Assembly (NCBI GenBank): GCA_014529385.2
Contig: CM043965.1
Location: forward strand, 65,689,190-65,753,189
DNA length: 64,000 bases
DNA from: Adiantum capillus-veneris
Taxonomy: Eukaryota > Streptophyta > Polypodiopsida > Polypodiales > Pteridaceae
Reading direction: 5' to 3'
Every line of letters begins with the position of its first letter. Within the stretch, counting starts at the first letter, position 1. Position numbers and translations under genes: made by a program. The notes under the pieces were generated by a model. That model was not told the DNA's origin. It saw only the letters and a program-made list of their open reading frames with translations, and searched no databases. This document shows, piece by piece, positions 1 to 11,992 of this stretch.

Positions 1-960
1 TGTCCACCAGAAAAGGAGGAATAAAAATGGATCCACGAAGGGATCAAGATAAGGAAGAATGATGTGATTTAATTAAGGAACTCTTCTAATTGTTTGGTAA
101 AAAGGAAGCTTGGAAAGGCTAGGAATCTAAATGGGCTATTCCATAATTGTCATCATCAATCAGACCTTCGCTTTTCTTCTCGGATTATTGATTTAAAAAG
201 AATCTAGAGTAGATTACCTTTGAAGCCTTTACCACACACAGGATAAAGAAAAGTAAAAATTGAAAACTATGTAAAGGCATCCCCTCCATATGTGGCAGAG
301 GAGACATGATCGGACGAGGATAGAGATATAACTAGAGAAGTTTATGTGATTGTTTGAAAGATAACTAGAAAACTTTAATAATACTAAAGTAAACCATTCT
401 AAAATGGAAAAAGGTAGGAACAACCTTATAAATACACACTTGCAAGGGTATGCAACAGTTTACATGATGCTTTCAAATGCTTCAAATGTATTCTTGGTTT
501 GACATGTTTGGAACACTGTTTTCTAGTATCATAATACTACCTAAAAGGGTGCATTTACCAAATGGTTTGGTGGGAGGGTGGATTCCGGACGGTAATTTGC
601 TGGCCAAAAAGTTGAACCTAATTTTATGTTGTCCATTAACTTAAGCCAATAACAAGGAAAGGGATTCCGATGTACGGAGTGGGAGTCAAGTAGATTGTAA
701 ATACACTCATCTTAGGGAAACACAGTGACGATCCGGCTTGGTCATAACCGGGGGGGGGGGGACGTCAATGACCTTGAACCAAGGGTGAACTAAAGAATTA
801 CCACCAGTTGATCCTAGAAGGTTGAGTTCGAATTTAGTATGATGACTTTGAGGTTTAGTCCGGTAAGCAAAGGTGCTTTGGGGCTAAGGGATCCATATGA
901 GAGAAAGTGATTTTTATCACCCCCTTGAGTTGGCATTAAAGAGCAGGAGGAATTCTATCT
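1..960. other. Unassigned sequence, no gene seen
   Basis: No reading frame here resembles a known protein, and the short frames on both strands have no recognisable motif. A run of 12 G residues lies at 750-761. The last part (about 760-970) has the look of the non-coding tail that precedes an LTR in a plus-strand retroelement, but this is only an impression from the polypurine-like stretch that follows. Confidence 0.4.
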
Positions 961-973
961 TGGTTTTGGTCTC

Positions 974-1064
974 AAGTGGGAGGGATGTTGGAGATCACAG
1001 TATATCCATTTGGAGATGGTACATTTGATGGTCCCTGGCATGGCCCTCAAAAGTGGTATCAAAG
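974..1064 (+). other. Possible LTR end and tRNA-Met primer site, plus strand
   Basis: A purine-rich stretch (AAGTGGGAGGGA, 974-985) is followed by TGTTGGAG, the usual look of a polypurine tract abutting an LTR. At 1054-1064 lies TGGTATCAAAG, close to the plant initiator-Met primer binding site TGGTATCAGAGC. Only about 65 bases separate the two, too short for a normal LTR. They may come from two different ends or from a deleted element. Downstream DNA to about 1330 would then be the start of its internal region. Confidence 0.3.
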
Positions 1065-1344
1065 TGTAGTTTCTATCCTTGGATAGATAAAGATTTTTAG
1101 TATGAACTTTTGTAGTAAGAGAGAGTGAGGTATTGACAAAAATGTCATGGGAATATTAAGAAGAGGAAGTTCTCCATGTTACACAAGAATAAATGGAGAT
1201 AGCCACTATAGAAAACAAAGAGGACATGATAAAGGACTTTGTCTATCTCATCTTTCCTATCAAAGGAAGAATTAAAAATTTGCAAATATTTGAGGCCCAG
1301 TATAGTATAACTAGAATAATGTCTTGGAGGCCATTACTATGATC

Positions 1345-2313
1345 TCAATAATCCCCGTCTAGAAATGGTGGTAGAAAAAAATTGAGATCGTATCCGTCTT
1401 TGTCGCAAAACTTTGTTGTGGGACCATCTGGAATCGCACAGATATCTAGTGTGGCGAGAATGTGTGTCCATTCTAATGGTTCAAGAACTTCCTCTGGAAA
1501 GGGTTCACCAATGTAAGTTTCATCCTCAATCACCCTTTCTAAGACACATTCCTCGCATTTCAAGCTTCCACAATTTGAAGCTCCACACATCCATAGCTCT
1601 TTGGGTTTACCTAGCCAAGCTGGAAGTTTTGTTCCTGCTAATGTAGCTGAATCAAAATCCTTGACAGGTGTTCAATTCACGTCCTTGTAGCTATGGTCTT
1701 TCAAGTTTACTCGTGTCGTGGTTTCCTTGTGTCTCAGGTATATGTGGTCATAACCCCAATCCTAGACCATTTTGAGTTGTCTCATGAATGGTCTTCCCAG
1801 TATGAGATCATAGTTGCTCTCCTTGCCAAAATCAACAATAGCAAATGTATGCTCATACTCAATCACGCAAGAAGTCACTATGACTTTCTCTAAGAGTCCC
1901 AAAGGTTTCTCCATATGTCCGTCAGCTAGTTGGAGTTTCAACCTTGTTTTCCTGATTGCCGGTTTTCCCCATTTCTTCCATATTTCATTTGTGGAAATGG
2001 CCACCCCTGCTCCACTGTCAAGTATTGCCATCGTTTTTACTCCCTGGAATTCAAATGGTAAAGTTGTATTCCCATCCTCTCCTTCACAATACTCTCCGAC
2101 CTTGTTCAAAGGTACCGGTTTTGCGTTTTTTTGCGGCTTATTCAACTCTCGTATCCCTTCTTGCAGTTTTGAAGTTGGGTCTTTTACGCCAAATTTTTCT
2201 AAGAATTTTTCTATCGTTGCCCACATATTTGGTCGTAGTCTTAGAAGCTCAGCTAGGGTGATAGTGCATGTCACTGGTGTTGACAAAATCTCTATCAATC
2301 CTTGCGAGTCCAT
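1345..2313 (-). pseudogene. pol: Retropepsin-like protease region of E1 pol
   Basis: The translation contains an aspartic protease of the retroviral type. The active-site motif LDSGAG lies at about residue 96-101 and the flap/C-terminal motif ILGRPFMRQL about 75 residues later. An amber stop at 1762-1764 interrupts the frame, which then continues in phase to 1345 with a conserved MCGASNCG segment and an FCDKDGYD motif. The E2 element carries the same downstream segment (42.2-42.6 kb), supporting a shared ancestor. The protease would cleave the Gag-Pol precursor in particles. No reverse transcriptase follows on the left, because the element is cut near 1330. The active site itself looks intact; the stop makes it non-functional. 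Confidence 0.75.
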
Positions 2314-2378
2314 AATTTTTTCTAAAGAGATTCCTCGTGAGGGAAGCGCTATAATCTCAGATTTTGCTTCGTATTCTC

Positions 2379-3227
2379 CTAAGTATGAAGGTAAGGTCTC
2401 AACGAATGAGGTTTACTCTCTATTGTTCTAACAAAGCCTCCATCTCCCCAGTAAGAATGCAGATCTAAGTCCACTTGAGATCCTGCCTCAAATTCCTCTA
2501 TGGGAGGATTCCTGATGTCCTTTTCCCCATTAGTCTGATTAGCTTGACAACTCAGCTCGTTTGCAAAGTTTGCCTCTCTCACTTGTTTCCAAAACTCATC
2601 ATAATCTTCGTCTCTTTTATAAGACCTTTGTATCAGAGGATGAAAACTTTCCATCTCCTGATCAGTTGAGTTCATCACTATGTGTTCATCCCTATTCGTT
2701 CTCTCAGCTTTTTGCGCACTTTTAGCGGTTTCAGCTATCTGTTCATGTGGTGAGGGGATAGCATTTGTTTGAGTTGGGTTTCCGGTCTCATGCTCTAGTT
2801 TTTCTCTCGGCGGTTCTAATAGAGCTTGTGCCGTCTCGATCATTTTTTGACACATCTCTAGTCTCTGCTTTTCCAATTCTGCGTTCGGATATGTCAACCA
2901 ACGTTGTTCCTAGGTTTGAGTGTTCTTTACTCTTGCTTCGTAAGCTCTCATCAGTGCGTCCAATGGTTCGTGTACCTTTTTAACTAACCCCGACCCTTTC
3001 GAGCTCACACTTGTTGTTTCCTTGCCGTTTTTTGTCTTCTCCTTTTCAGAGTCATCTTCTTGAATTCTGTTTTGACTCTCTAATTTCTCTAATCTTTCTC
3101 TCGTTTGTCTTAACTCTTCTGCTAGGATTGCTTCCTCACGTTCTTTTCTCACTTTCATCCTTGCCTTCCTAGCTTTCCATGTATTACGTTGTCTTCGTGT
3201 CGCACTTGGAATATCCAGGCTCTTCAC
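2379..3227 (-). pseudogene. gag: Gag C-terminal / linker region of E1, coiled coil
   Basis: This frame links the zinc-knuckle part of Gag with the protease. Its first 60 residues are very rich in Lys, Arg and Glu with heptad spacing (MKVRKEREEAILAEELRQ), which suggests a coiled coil. The second part is acidic and polar. A stop at 2910-2912 breaks it. It overlaps the upstream knuckle frame (3184-3723) by about 40 bases in another phase, so a frameshift mutation separates them. The same Lys/Glu-rich block followed by a TYPNAE-like motif is recognisable in E2 at 43.6-43.9 kb. Function beyond Gag assembly cannot be read from the sequence. Confidence 0.55.
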
Positions 3228-4368
3228 TTGATGGGGTTTCAGCAGCTTTTTGCGTTTTTAATCTCGTCATGGCTTTAACAGGCACAACATTATAGTGTTT
3301 GGAGCTCCTTGGTAACTGTACGATAGGCTCATTATTTTTTGCAGCCTTTGCTACCCTATTTGGTTTCTGTGGACAATAACAAATGAAATGATCTGTGGCA
3401 CAACTGAGGCAATAAACATTGATCGGCACAACTTCTGTGTGTGGACAATCGTTTATCAAATGGTTACCACCACATTTATTATAGCCTAACCTCATTTGTA
3501 GGGCTTCTGGATTTTCTTGGTGGCTGTAAGCAGGTTGCCACCGTGCTATACCTCTCTCTGCAATGAATCTCAATGTTTTTTCGTCCATGTTATACCTTTC
3601 CTCTATTGGTTGGGCCGTAGGCGGTAATGGTTGTTTTGGCCTTACCATTCCCTGTGCTCCATATCCCGTTTCTGCTCCTAAAGGATAGTATCTCCTAGGC
3701 TCATTGTAGTACATTGGGGTCATTACTAGCGGTTACATCCTTGGTTGGCCCACCATTGTTGTGTTTCTCAGTCCTATAGGTTTGACCTCTGACATAAGTT
3801 GTGGTTGTCCCCGAACGACTGGTGTTACTCTCTCAAAACCTGGGGGTACTGGCAATTTCTCGTGTGCATACCTTGGTGCTTGTATTGGTGCTAGTGGTCG
3901 TTCATAGGGTCTATCTCGCACGGACCCTGTGTAGTAGCACTCCTCTATTGTGTAATTGGTCCAATTATGATCTTTCTCATACCACATGGGTTCCCTAAAT
4001 TCTGGCTTAACAATAGTAGCAAGTCTTTGAACCAACTCCTCTATTAGCTTTTCTTGATCTAGATCAAATCCTGTAGTTCGCTTAGTCGTGGACTCTGTTG
4101 TCTGTGATGAATCACTGTACTGAGAGAATGAGTCGGCCTCATGTATGTGGTCTCCTAAGCGTAGCATTTGTTCTCCAAGACCTTTTGTAGCTTCTTGTCT
4201 AAGAGTTGCTAATGGACTTATCTCCATATGATCTCCTAACGAGACATGTTCCCTTAATCTTTGTTGGTTGTTTTGGAGATATCTGCCAGATCTCGAATAC
4301 ATTACTCCTTCTTGAGGAGTCTGACTTTTCAGTCTTGGCAGTTTGTTATTCCTAATTTCTGTGGTCAA
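3184..4368 (-). pseudogene. gag: Gag region of E1 with zinc knuckles
   Basis: Two stretches (4368-3733 and 3723-3184) are in the same phase, separated only by a TAA at 3733-3735, so they form one former frame of about 390 residues. The first half is polar, with a PPGFERV-type motif and many Tyr, Pro and Arg residues. The second half holds two Cys/His knuckles: a degenerate one, YNKCGGNHLINDC, and CLSCATDHFICYC, which has CX2CX3HX4C spacing, one residue shorter than the usual retroviral knuckle. Such knuckles bind RNA in nucleocapsid proteins. The ATG at 4368 is the first Met after a long stop-rich leader. No capsid-type major homology region is evident to me. Confidence 0.6.
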
Positions 4369-4470
4369 ACATGATCCAAACTGAATGACACTTGGTTAAT
4401 GGGATTGTTTGATCAGATGGAAGACTTCTGTCAACTTCACTGAGAAATCTGTTCCATATTTGCCAAAAAA

Positions 4471-6228
4471 AGACTATATATGCATATAATGTCTTTTTTC
4501 ACAGATTTTGGAGATTTTTGTTCTGTTGATTCTCTGTGTCACCCTAACCCTCTACCAACTCACAAAAATCAATTTGAACTCTGTTTATGCAAGCTAAGGT
4601 CAGATTAGGCTTTTCTTGTCAATTTCCAACTTTTGACTTTTTTTGGGTCAAATGTGCTCCAAATGATATGAAATTTGAAACACAGGCTCTAAACAACAAG
4701 TCAAAAGGATCTGTGTTAGCAGAAATTCAAAATTTGCCCCAGATTTAGGGTTGAGACATCATACGCATATGATGTCACTTTGCCCAATTTTGGTCAAAAG
4801 TTGATATGTAAGTTGTGCACTATGTTTGCAAGAAACTTGTCAAGTCAAAATTTGAAAATCACCCCCAGAGTTGCCAAAAGACATCATACGCGTATGATGT
4901 CTTTTTTTTCTGTTTTTTTTGCCTCAAAATTACCTTTGAGACATCATACGCGTATGATGTCTAAGTGCTCAATTTTGATCCAAACTTGATATTTGAGATG
5001 TGGACTATGTTTACAAGTTATTGGTCAAGTCAGAAACTAAAAATCACCTCCAGAAGTGCAAAAAGACGTCATATGTGTATGATGTCTACTGGTCCAGATT
5101 TCAGATCTGTTTCTGTCAATTGTTCACACTGTCTAGAGTATCAAATATATGTGGTTAAAACAAAATTTGAAACTCTGTTTTGCTTCAAAACTCATGTTTT
5201 TGGTTTTCAGTCTCCTAGGTTCAAATCACTCGTTTTCTCTCAAGTTAATTGTCCAAACTCTTCCAATCTTGCTATGGGTGATTGAAACAATATGTTGTAT
5301 CAGCTTGCAAGGTCAAAAGTCAAAATTTTCTCACAAATACTCAAGTGGTCATCATACGCGTATTCTTAGCGTTTTTTCTCCTCTCTGACTTGGTCTTTTA
5401 GGTTTCAAGGTGTGTTATAGCCCTTATCTCAAGTCATACTTAGGGTAAAACCCCCCTTCCGAACACTCTGGTAATGTCAAATTTTCAGTTTGGGTCTCTG
5501 TTTAGCCCTAAAGACATCATACGCGTATGATGTCTTTTTTCACAAAAATTGGATATTTTTGCTTTGCTTAATCTCAGTATCACCCTTATACTCTGTCCAC
5601 TCACAAAATTCAATTTGAACTCTGTTTGTGCAAGTTATGGCCAAATTAGGCTTTTCTTGGCAATTTTCCAATTTTTGACTTACTTGGGGTCAAATGTGAT
5701 CCAAATGACATGAAATTTGAAATACAAGCTCTAGACAACTAGTCAAAGGATCTGTGTTAGCAAAATATCAAAATATGCCCAGAATTAGGTTAGAGACATC
5801 ATACCCGTATGATGTCTTTTTGCCCAATTTCAGTCCAAAATTGATATTTGAGCTTTACACAGTATTTGTAACAACCTTGTCAAGTCAAAGTTGAAAAATC
5901 ACTTCAGCAAGTGCCAAAAGACATTATACCTGTATGATGTCTTTTCTCACAGATTTGCCCAATTTTCAATTTTAAGCTTCTTCCAGTGTTTATCTTGAGT
6001 TTCAAGTGTTTTTATCAAGTCTGAATGCAATAATGAGCTCTGAATCAATTTTCCATATTTTTTGCATTTTTTGCACTCTGACTTGGTATTTTGAGTTTCT
6101 AGAAGTGTTAAAGCCCTTGTTTTATGTTGATCTTAGGGTAAAACCCCCCTTTTGAACACTCTGGTAATGTCAATTTTTTTGTTTTGGTCTTTGTTTAGCC
6201 CTTAAGACATCATACGCGTATGATGTCT
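4471..6228. repeat. Array of ten 24-bp palindromes (family A)
   Basis: Ten copies of a dyad-symmetric motif with core ACATCATACGCGTATGATGT, usually flanked by AG...CT, lie at 4471, 4754, 4879, 4940, 5064, 5349 (half site), 5512, 5794, 5919 and 6205. Copies at 4879, 4940, 5512 and 6205 are perfect palindromes. The others differ mostly in the central CGCG. They are separated by 60-380 bases of T-rich DNA. The array sits between the E1 primer site and gag, so in E1 RNA each copy could fold into a stem. See findings for interpretation. Confidence 0.9.
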
Positions 6229-6240
6229 AAAGTTGCAGAT
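4471..6240. repeat. Tandem leader repeat, about 1041-bp unit
   Basis: The leader is built from long repeat units, each beginning with a family A palindrome. Unit 1 runs 4471-5511 and unit 2 runs 5512-6204. A third starts at 6205. Matching blocks are offset by 1040-1042 bases in the first half (for example 4649 and 5691, 4754 and 5794, 4879 and 5919). The offset is about 693 bases at the end of the units (5404 and 6100, 5512 and 6205), so unit 2 lacks about 350 bases corresponding to roughly 4940-5300. Identity is roughly 80-90 % by eye. Confidence 0.8.
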
Positions 6241-6741
6241 TTCCAGTTTTTTGGCACACAACTCTTCCAAGAGCTCTCTTAAGTGCTCAGCAACACTCAG
6301 TTTCACAGAACATTTCTTCGAACTTTGTTTATTGCATATTTCACTACCAAATCCTCTTTTTAGTGATCTAACATGCAATCAAACACATCAAGCAAATAGA
6401 ACACCAATTGATAGCTCTAGATCAGGATCAAATCAGGTCCTACCTAAGCTACTTCTAATCATAAAATGGGTTTTTTGCAATTGAAAATATAAAGAGATTT
6501 ACTGCCACACACGGAGGAGCAAATTCTTTTTATGTCAACAACCACTCAAACTCCAACAAAACCAATCTAATCTAAACTAAACTGTCTATCACGAAAGACC
6601 CAAGCAAGCCACATGCTCCCTAGAACCTCTCTAAGATCATAAGAGTCCACCACTCCTAGATCCTTCCTAACTAAGATATACAAAGTAAATGAACGAATCA
6701 CCTCGTAGGATTAGTCTAAGGTCACCTACTTAGGGCTCTCG

Positions 6742-6759
6742 TCCCCAAAAGCGGCACCA
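6742..6759 (-). other. Primer binding site of E1 (tRNA-Asp-like)
   Basis: On the minus strand the sequence TGGTGCCGCTTTTGGGGA follows the LTR end CCCAACA by two bases. It resembles TGGCGCCGTTGCCGGGGA, the tRNA-Asp-complementary site typical of Athila-type plant gypsy elements, with mismatches in the middle. This fixes the element's orientation and the inner LTR border. Confidence 0.7.
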
Positions 6760-6761
6760 AA

Positions 6762-7774
<1,013 letters not shown>

Positions 7775-9230
7775 TACTCTGACTTTGCTCACTTTGACAT
7801 TTAGGGTTCTTGGGATGGAAAAACAACCACAAATCGACACATTTCATTATTTAAGATCACTGCAAACATTTTGCACTTGATTTTTGGCCAATCTCCTTCA
7901 AGGGTTCATGGATCGTGATCCATGTTCTGACATCAAATTGTATGAAACTTACAGGTTTGCTTCTAGGAATCTTCCCTAAGCTATTGCTGCACTTTTTATT
8001 GGGTTTGGGTCAAATTTTCCTAAGCATGGGTGAAAATGACCATTTGCAGACTAAAATCCTCATTTCCATTGGTTTTTTATGATTACAATAATGTCCATTT
8101 TGTACCAAACTTGAAGGACGTGTTCCCCAAGGCAGCATTAAACTTTTTGTGTTGTGAGTTCCCTGATTGGCCATATTGGGGGACATGGATCGTGATCCAT
8201 GTTCTACAACATTTTTATCTATGATTGCAGAAGTGCACAGGCAATTTCCTTAGCATGATTTTGCCCAACTTTTTCTTGCAATTGGAGGTGGGGGATCATG
8301 GATCATGGTCCATGTTCCACCCCATTTTCATATTGTGATTGCATGGGTGGATTTCTCATTGAGGGGAACATTTCCATGCACTTGTTTAGAGATTTGACTT
8401 TGGCTTGCCTTCCCAAAAGTCCTCTACCAATTTCTACAAATCCCTTTCTTGATTTGATTGATACAATTGTTTTGGTGGTTTTTGTGGACTTTTAACCATA
8501 CAAGATTGTTAATGCATAACAACGAGCATACCTGTGAACTTTGGTGTGGTCTGAATGTCTGGCATACAAGAATGCGGCAAGAGCTCTAGGTCAAAAAATC
8601 TCGCTCTTTGTCTCTCTCAAAGTGTCAAGCTATAATGAGATCTAATTTGTCCATTCTGCCTATATGTGTGAGTACAATACTTACCTTAGTTGGCCACATT
8701 TTCCATGGCATACCACCTATGGCTTAGACAGCTCGTCGTTTGGACTTCTGGTCATCATTTGCTCCTGATTCTGCAATTTTGGTATGTTTGAAGTTAGCCC
8801 ATAATTTGATTTGTATCAAATCACTCCATATTTGTTATGTTCAAAGCTCTTTCTTTATATGTTCAGTTTTTGCTTTCAGAACTTGATTCCAAATTTCTTG
8901 GCCATGCTTATTAAATTTTTATCATTATTAGGTTAAAAGGCAAAGAAAATTATTATTACTTTGCCAAACATTTTGCCCAAATTATTCCTTACACTCGTAC
9001 GTACATACTTCACTTTCAGTATCTTTTTTGTTGAAATTTGTCAATATGGCTCAATACTTTGTCAAATAAGAGTAGAAATCTACTAGAAGTGCTCAAAAAA
9101 CAAAAATTAACAGCATCAAACAAACTTTATACACTATACACATAATCTCTTAATCATCTTGCAACTTATCATCTTGCAATGTGCTGTATTGGCTACTGTA
9201 GCCATTGTTGTTACTCCCCCCTTCCCATTT
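7775..9230 (-). mobile_element. Relic of a minus-strand LTR element with family B palindromes
   Basis: There is no coding sequence in this stretch. It carries three family B palindromes (see next entry) in a context resembling the leader of E2 at 52-53 kb. At its right end it has a complement of GGGAAGGGGGGAG (9214-9226), matching the polypurine tract beside the LARD 3' LTR. The chromovirus is inserted immediately next to this tract, and the interrupted host sequence resumes at 25113. The relic is therefore probably part of an older minus-strand element cut by both neighbours. Confidence 0.4.
7907..8315. repeat. Three family B palindromes
   Basis: CATGGATCGTGATCCATG occurs at 7907-7924 and 8184-8201, and CATGGATCATGGTCCATG at 8298-8315. 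Each follows a G-rich stretch or GGGTT and is followed by TTC. The same motif with the same flanks occurs four times at 52.1-52.9 kb. Consensus CATGGATCGCGATCCATG is a perfect 18-base palindrome. Confidence 0.9.
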
Positions 9231-10677
9231 TGTAAGATCCCCCAACCCACCAAGACCAAGATTGGGATGGGGTCTTTGACACGTCTCTAGGCCTATTGAA
9301 AGTTGGAGTCTCTAAACAAGAGAAATCCAGGAAATAGACATTTACCATTGACAATGTCTTGGGTCTATAGCCCTAGAAGAAATACCTAGTCCTGTCTCAC
9401 AGCAGAAACGAGACAACATTTAAAAATCTAAAACTGTTTCAGCCCTATAAATTCAACAATTTGGGCTAAGGTATTCTCAACCAACACTGTTTTCCCCCTA
9501 ACATATGTGAAGGCACAGCCGCTGGTGAACTCCTCTTCCAATTGGAGAAGTTTACTAAATGCTTTTAATGCACAGGAATGGATAGTTACCTAACTAATCA
9601 GGTCCACCTGTCCATGATTGACAACCTTAGTCAATCCCCACTTACCACTCCGCACTCACACATGATCCTTTTGTTTTTAAATTACTACCACATGTGTTTT
9701 AACACTTAAAATAATGGATTCCTTTTTAACTTTCCATCATAGTTATTCATTAAGACAAGACATTGAACCCTTCCGTTTTGGCCAGTTTTACTTTTCCTAA
9801 TTCCATACTCCCTCTTTACGTATGTAATGTTGATAATAAAAGAAAAGCTTGAATAAGCTAAATTTGATTATAACAAAGACCCACCTAAGACTGATCAGGC
9901 ATTTGTTGTAGGATTGGGGCTTGAACGCTCTCATCAATGGGCCTACTACTAGGCCCGGCTTCGTCGTCGTGCGACGCTCTAGTTTGTTTAGGAGCACTAC
10001 CCTCATCATCAGAAGGAGGATTGGCTCAGGTCCTTTTGGGTGCCATCACTTCTTATCTGTGGATAATCAGCAAGAGGTTTTCTCTCTAGTGATGTTTGGG
10101 TAGAGTTTTCTCCCTATGTGAGAGAGAAATGGCGAGGACTCCAAGTCTGAGTGAGAATGAGAGGCCTAGGACCCTATTTATAGTTTTTTCTAGGCCTTCT
10201 AGACTTTCCCTAGTTGGAACAGGCAGCTGCTTGCAGTTCAGGCAGCCCCAAGCTCAAGAAGATGTCATCTGCTATTATTTCTATGCCTGGCAGATCCTCC
10301 AATCTCCTCCCACAGCCTGCTTGATTTTAAAAAATCAACCCTACTAATTTTTGGCTATTTTTTTGCTATTTTTTTAAATATCGGTGAAAAATATCTGGGA
10401 GGCCTTGAGTAAATTCTATGCCTAAATGATTATTGCAACCATTCAATTTTTCTTAATAATTTAATCTACATTGAATCTTTTGAAGGGACTAGCGGGGTTA
10501 GTTTTTGTCCAATTTAAATCTGAAAATTTCTAGTCCGGGGTTTGTTGTGCTTAAGATTCCAAAAATACCAGTTTGTATTGCTTTTGAGACAGTGTTTTTA
10601 CCTGATTGTATGACCAATGCTTTCTCCTAAAGCTTGAGTTCATTCCCAGTAGTAGCTAGAAAGGTGGAGACCTTACA
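9231..10677 (-). repeat. 3' LTR of the chromovirus
   Basis: This LTR is 1447 bases long and matches 15750-15802 plus 23221-25107 across most of its length. A TATA box (complement of CTATTTATAG, 10174-10183) lies about 500 bases from its element-sense start. Compared with the other LTR it lacks about 0.5 kb, at about 9768, where the 5' copy has 23707-24208. Confidence 0.92.
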
Positions 10678-10692
10678 ATCACCCCCACTTAA
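10678..10692 (-). other. Polypurine tract of the chromovirus
   Basis: On the minus strand TTAAGTGGGGGTGAT directly precedes the LTR start TGTAAGG. This is the expected primer for plus-strand DNA synthesis. Confidence 0.8.
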
Positions 10693-10712
10693 GAATTTGA
10701 GATCGCCTCATC

Positions 10713-11042
10713 TCAACCGAATTTTGGAAAGTCTTTGAGAAAAGAGGTTTTATCTTCCCAAGTGGCATCTTCAAAGGGATAATCTTTCCACTTTACCAAA
10801 CGTTCCATGCTTACTCTATTTCTAAGAGTTTTTTCTCTAGTCTCCAGGATACAATCTAGCTGAAGCTCCAACACTCCTTGTTGCTGTATTACAATTTTTT
10901 TATCCCCCAATGCATGGTTGGGATTTGGGATGTAGGGTTTTAGTAGGCTGACGTGAAATACATCATGAACTTTGATGTGTTTTGGCAGCTTTAATTTGTA
11001 GGCCTGATCACTGAGGACCTTAATTATTTCTAAGGACCACAA
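10713..11042 (-). pseudogene. pol: Integrase C-terminus and chromodomain
   Basis: The frame starts in the integrase C-terminal region (SDQAYKLKLPKHIKVHDVFHVSLLKPY, the conserved GPF/Y-adjacent block). It ends in a chromodomain with ERLVKWKDYPFEDATWE at about residues 80-96, followed by FLKDFPKF. Chromodomains at this position are used by chromoviruses to direct integration to particular chromatin. The module itself reads open to the stop at 10713, just 20 bases before the polypurine tract. The frame is not continuous with the integrase core upstream, because of a stop or frameshift near 11042-11071. Confidence 0.85.
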
Positions 11043-11070
11043 TATCTGGAACTAAGCTTTTTGAATTTTC

Positions 11071-11960
11071 CTAGAGATAGGTTGCTTCTTTTTTGACGCA
11101 CTCAAAGAAAAACCTTGTCTCCTTGTTTGAAGATCCGGTTGAATTGCTTTTGGTTTGCATAATGCTTTTAACAATACTTAGCCACGTGAATATCTTATCG
11201 TATGGCTTTGGTCTGGCTTTGGTCTGGGATTCCATTTCCTCCAGCATTTTCTTTGAGGCTTCCACCCTTATAGTAGGGTTAGAAACATTCAATGGTGAAT
11301 TGCATTCATGCCCATATAGAGCATTGAAAGGTGACATCCCAATGCTTTTATGGAAAGAGGACTTATAAGAAAATTCTACCAAGGGAAGAAATTGAATCCA
11401 CTTACGGGGTTCTCTACTGCAATAAGCTCAAAGGATATCTTGTTTACCCGTTCTGTTTGTCCATCTGTCTAAGGATGATATGTTGAGTTGAAGCATAGTT
11501 GCATTCCTAAGGCTTCAAATAAAGCCTTCCAAAACTTGGAAGTGAACTTTGCATCCCTGTCACTAATAATTCTCATTGGAAGCCCATGTAGTCTAAAGAT
11601 CTCCTTAACAAAGATCCTGCTTATATCTGAGGCTGTATAAGTGGTTTTTAGTGGTATTAGATGGGAGGCTTTAGTAAGCATATCCACAACTACCATTAGG
11701 GAATCATACCTTCCTTGAATTGTGGGGAAGCCCTGTGACAAAATCCATGCTAATGAATTACCACTTCATTTGAGATATGTTTAAGGGTTGCAGCTTTCCT
11801 GGCATCATTACTCGTTCAACCTTGATTCTCTGACAAGAGAGGCATTGTCTAATGTATTGAAGTACATCCCTCATCATTCCAGTCCAAAAGTAGCTTTCCC
11901 TCAAGATATTAAGAGTTTTTGCATACCCCAGGTGCCTTGATACTGGAATATCATGACCTT
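11071..11960 (-). pseudogene. pol: Integrase of the chromovirus
   Basis: The zinc-binding region can be read near 11790-11950: ILHEGHD, SRHLGYAKTL and CLSCQR give the HHCC pattern. The catalytic core follows, with VVVDMLTKASHLIP (first Asp), ISDRDAKFTSKFW (second Asp) and a TDGQTERVN motif (Glu) at about 11440-11465. A TAG replaces a Gln codon in the conserved YHPQTDG motif. The frame resumes as MVEFSYKSSFHKSIGMSPFNALYG at 11382, then shifts again. All catalytic acids are present but the frame is broken at several points. Confidence 0.85.
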
Positions 11961-11992
11961 CATGAAGAATTAACTATTTAAGGGAGGTATCC

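Noticed and set aside
986-1050. A complete very short LTR (about 65 bases) before the tRNA-Met-like site
   Set aside because: No second copy and far shorter than known LTRs; the two signals may be unrelated.
1814-2431. 205-residue plus-strand frame
   Set aside because: It is the antisense shadow of the E1 protease frame, which has recognisable catalytic motifs on the minus strand.
4471-6228. CRISPR-like array
   Set aside because: Repeats are palindromic with irregular spacers of 60-380 bases inside a plant retroelement leader. There are no cas genes and no regular spacing.
10096-10347. Frame beginning MGRVFSLCEREMARTPSL, repeated at 24543-24794
   Set aside because: Its presence at both sites is explained by the paired chromovirus LTRs. 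It lies antisense across the TATA box and has no protein motif.
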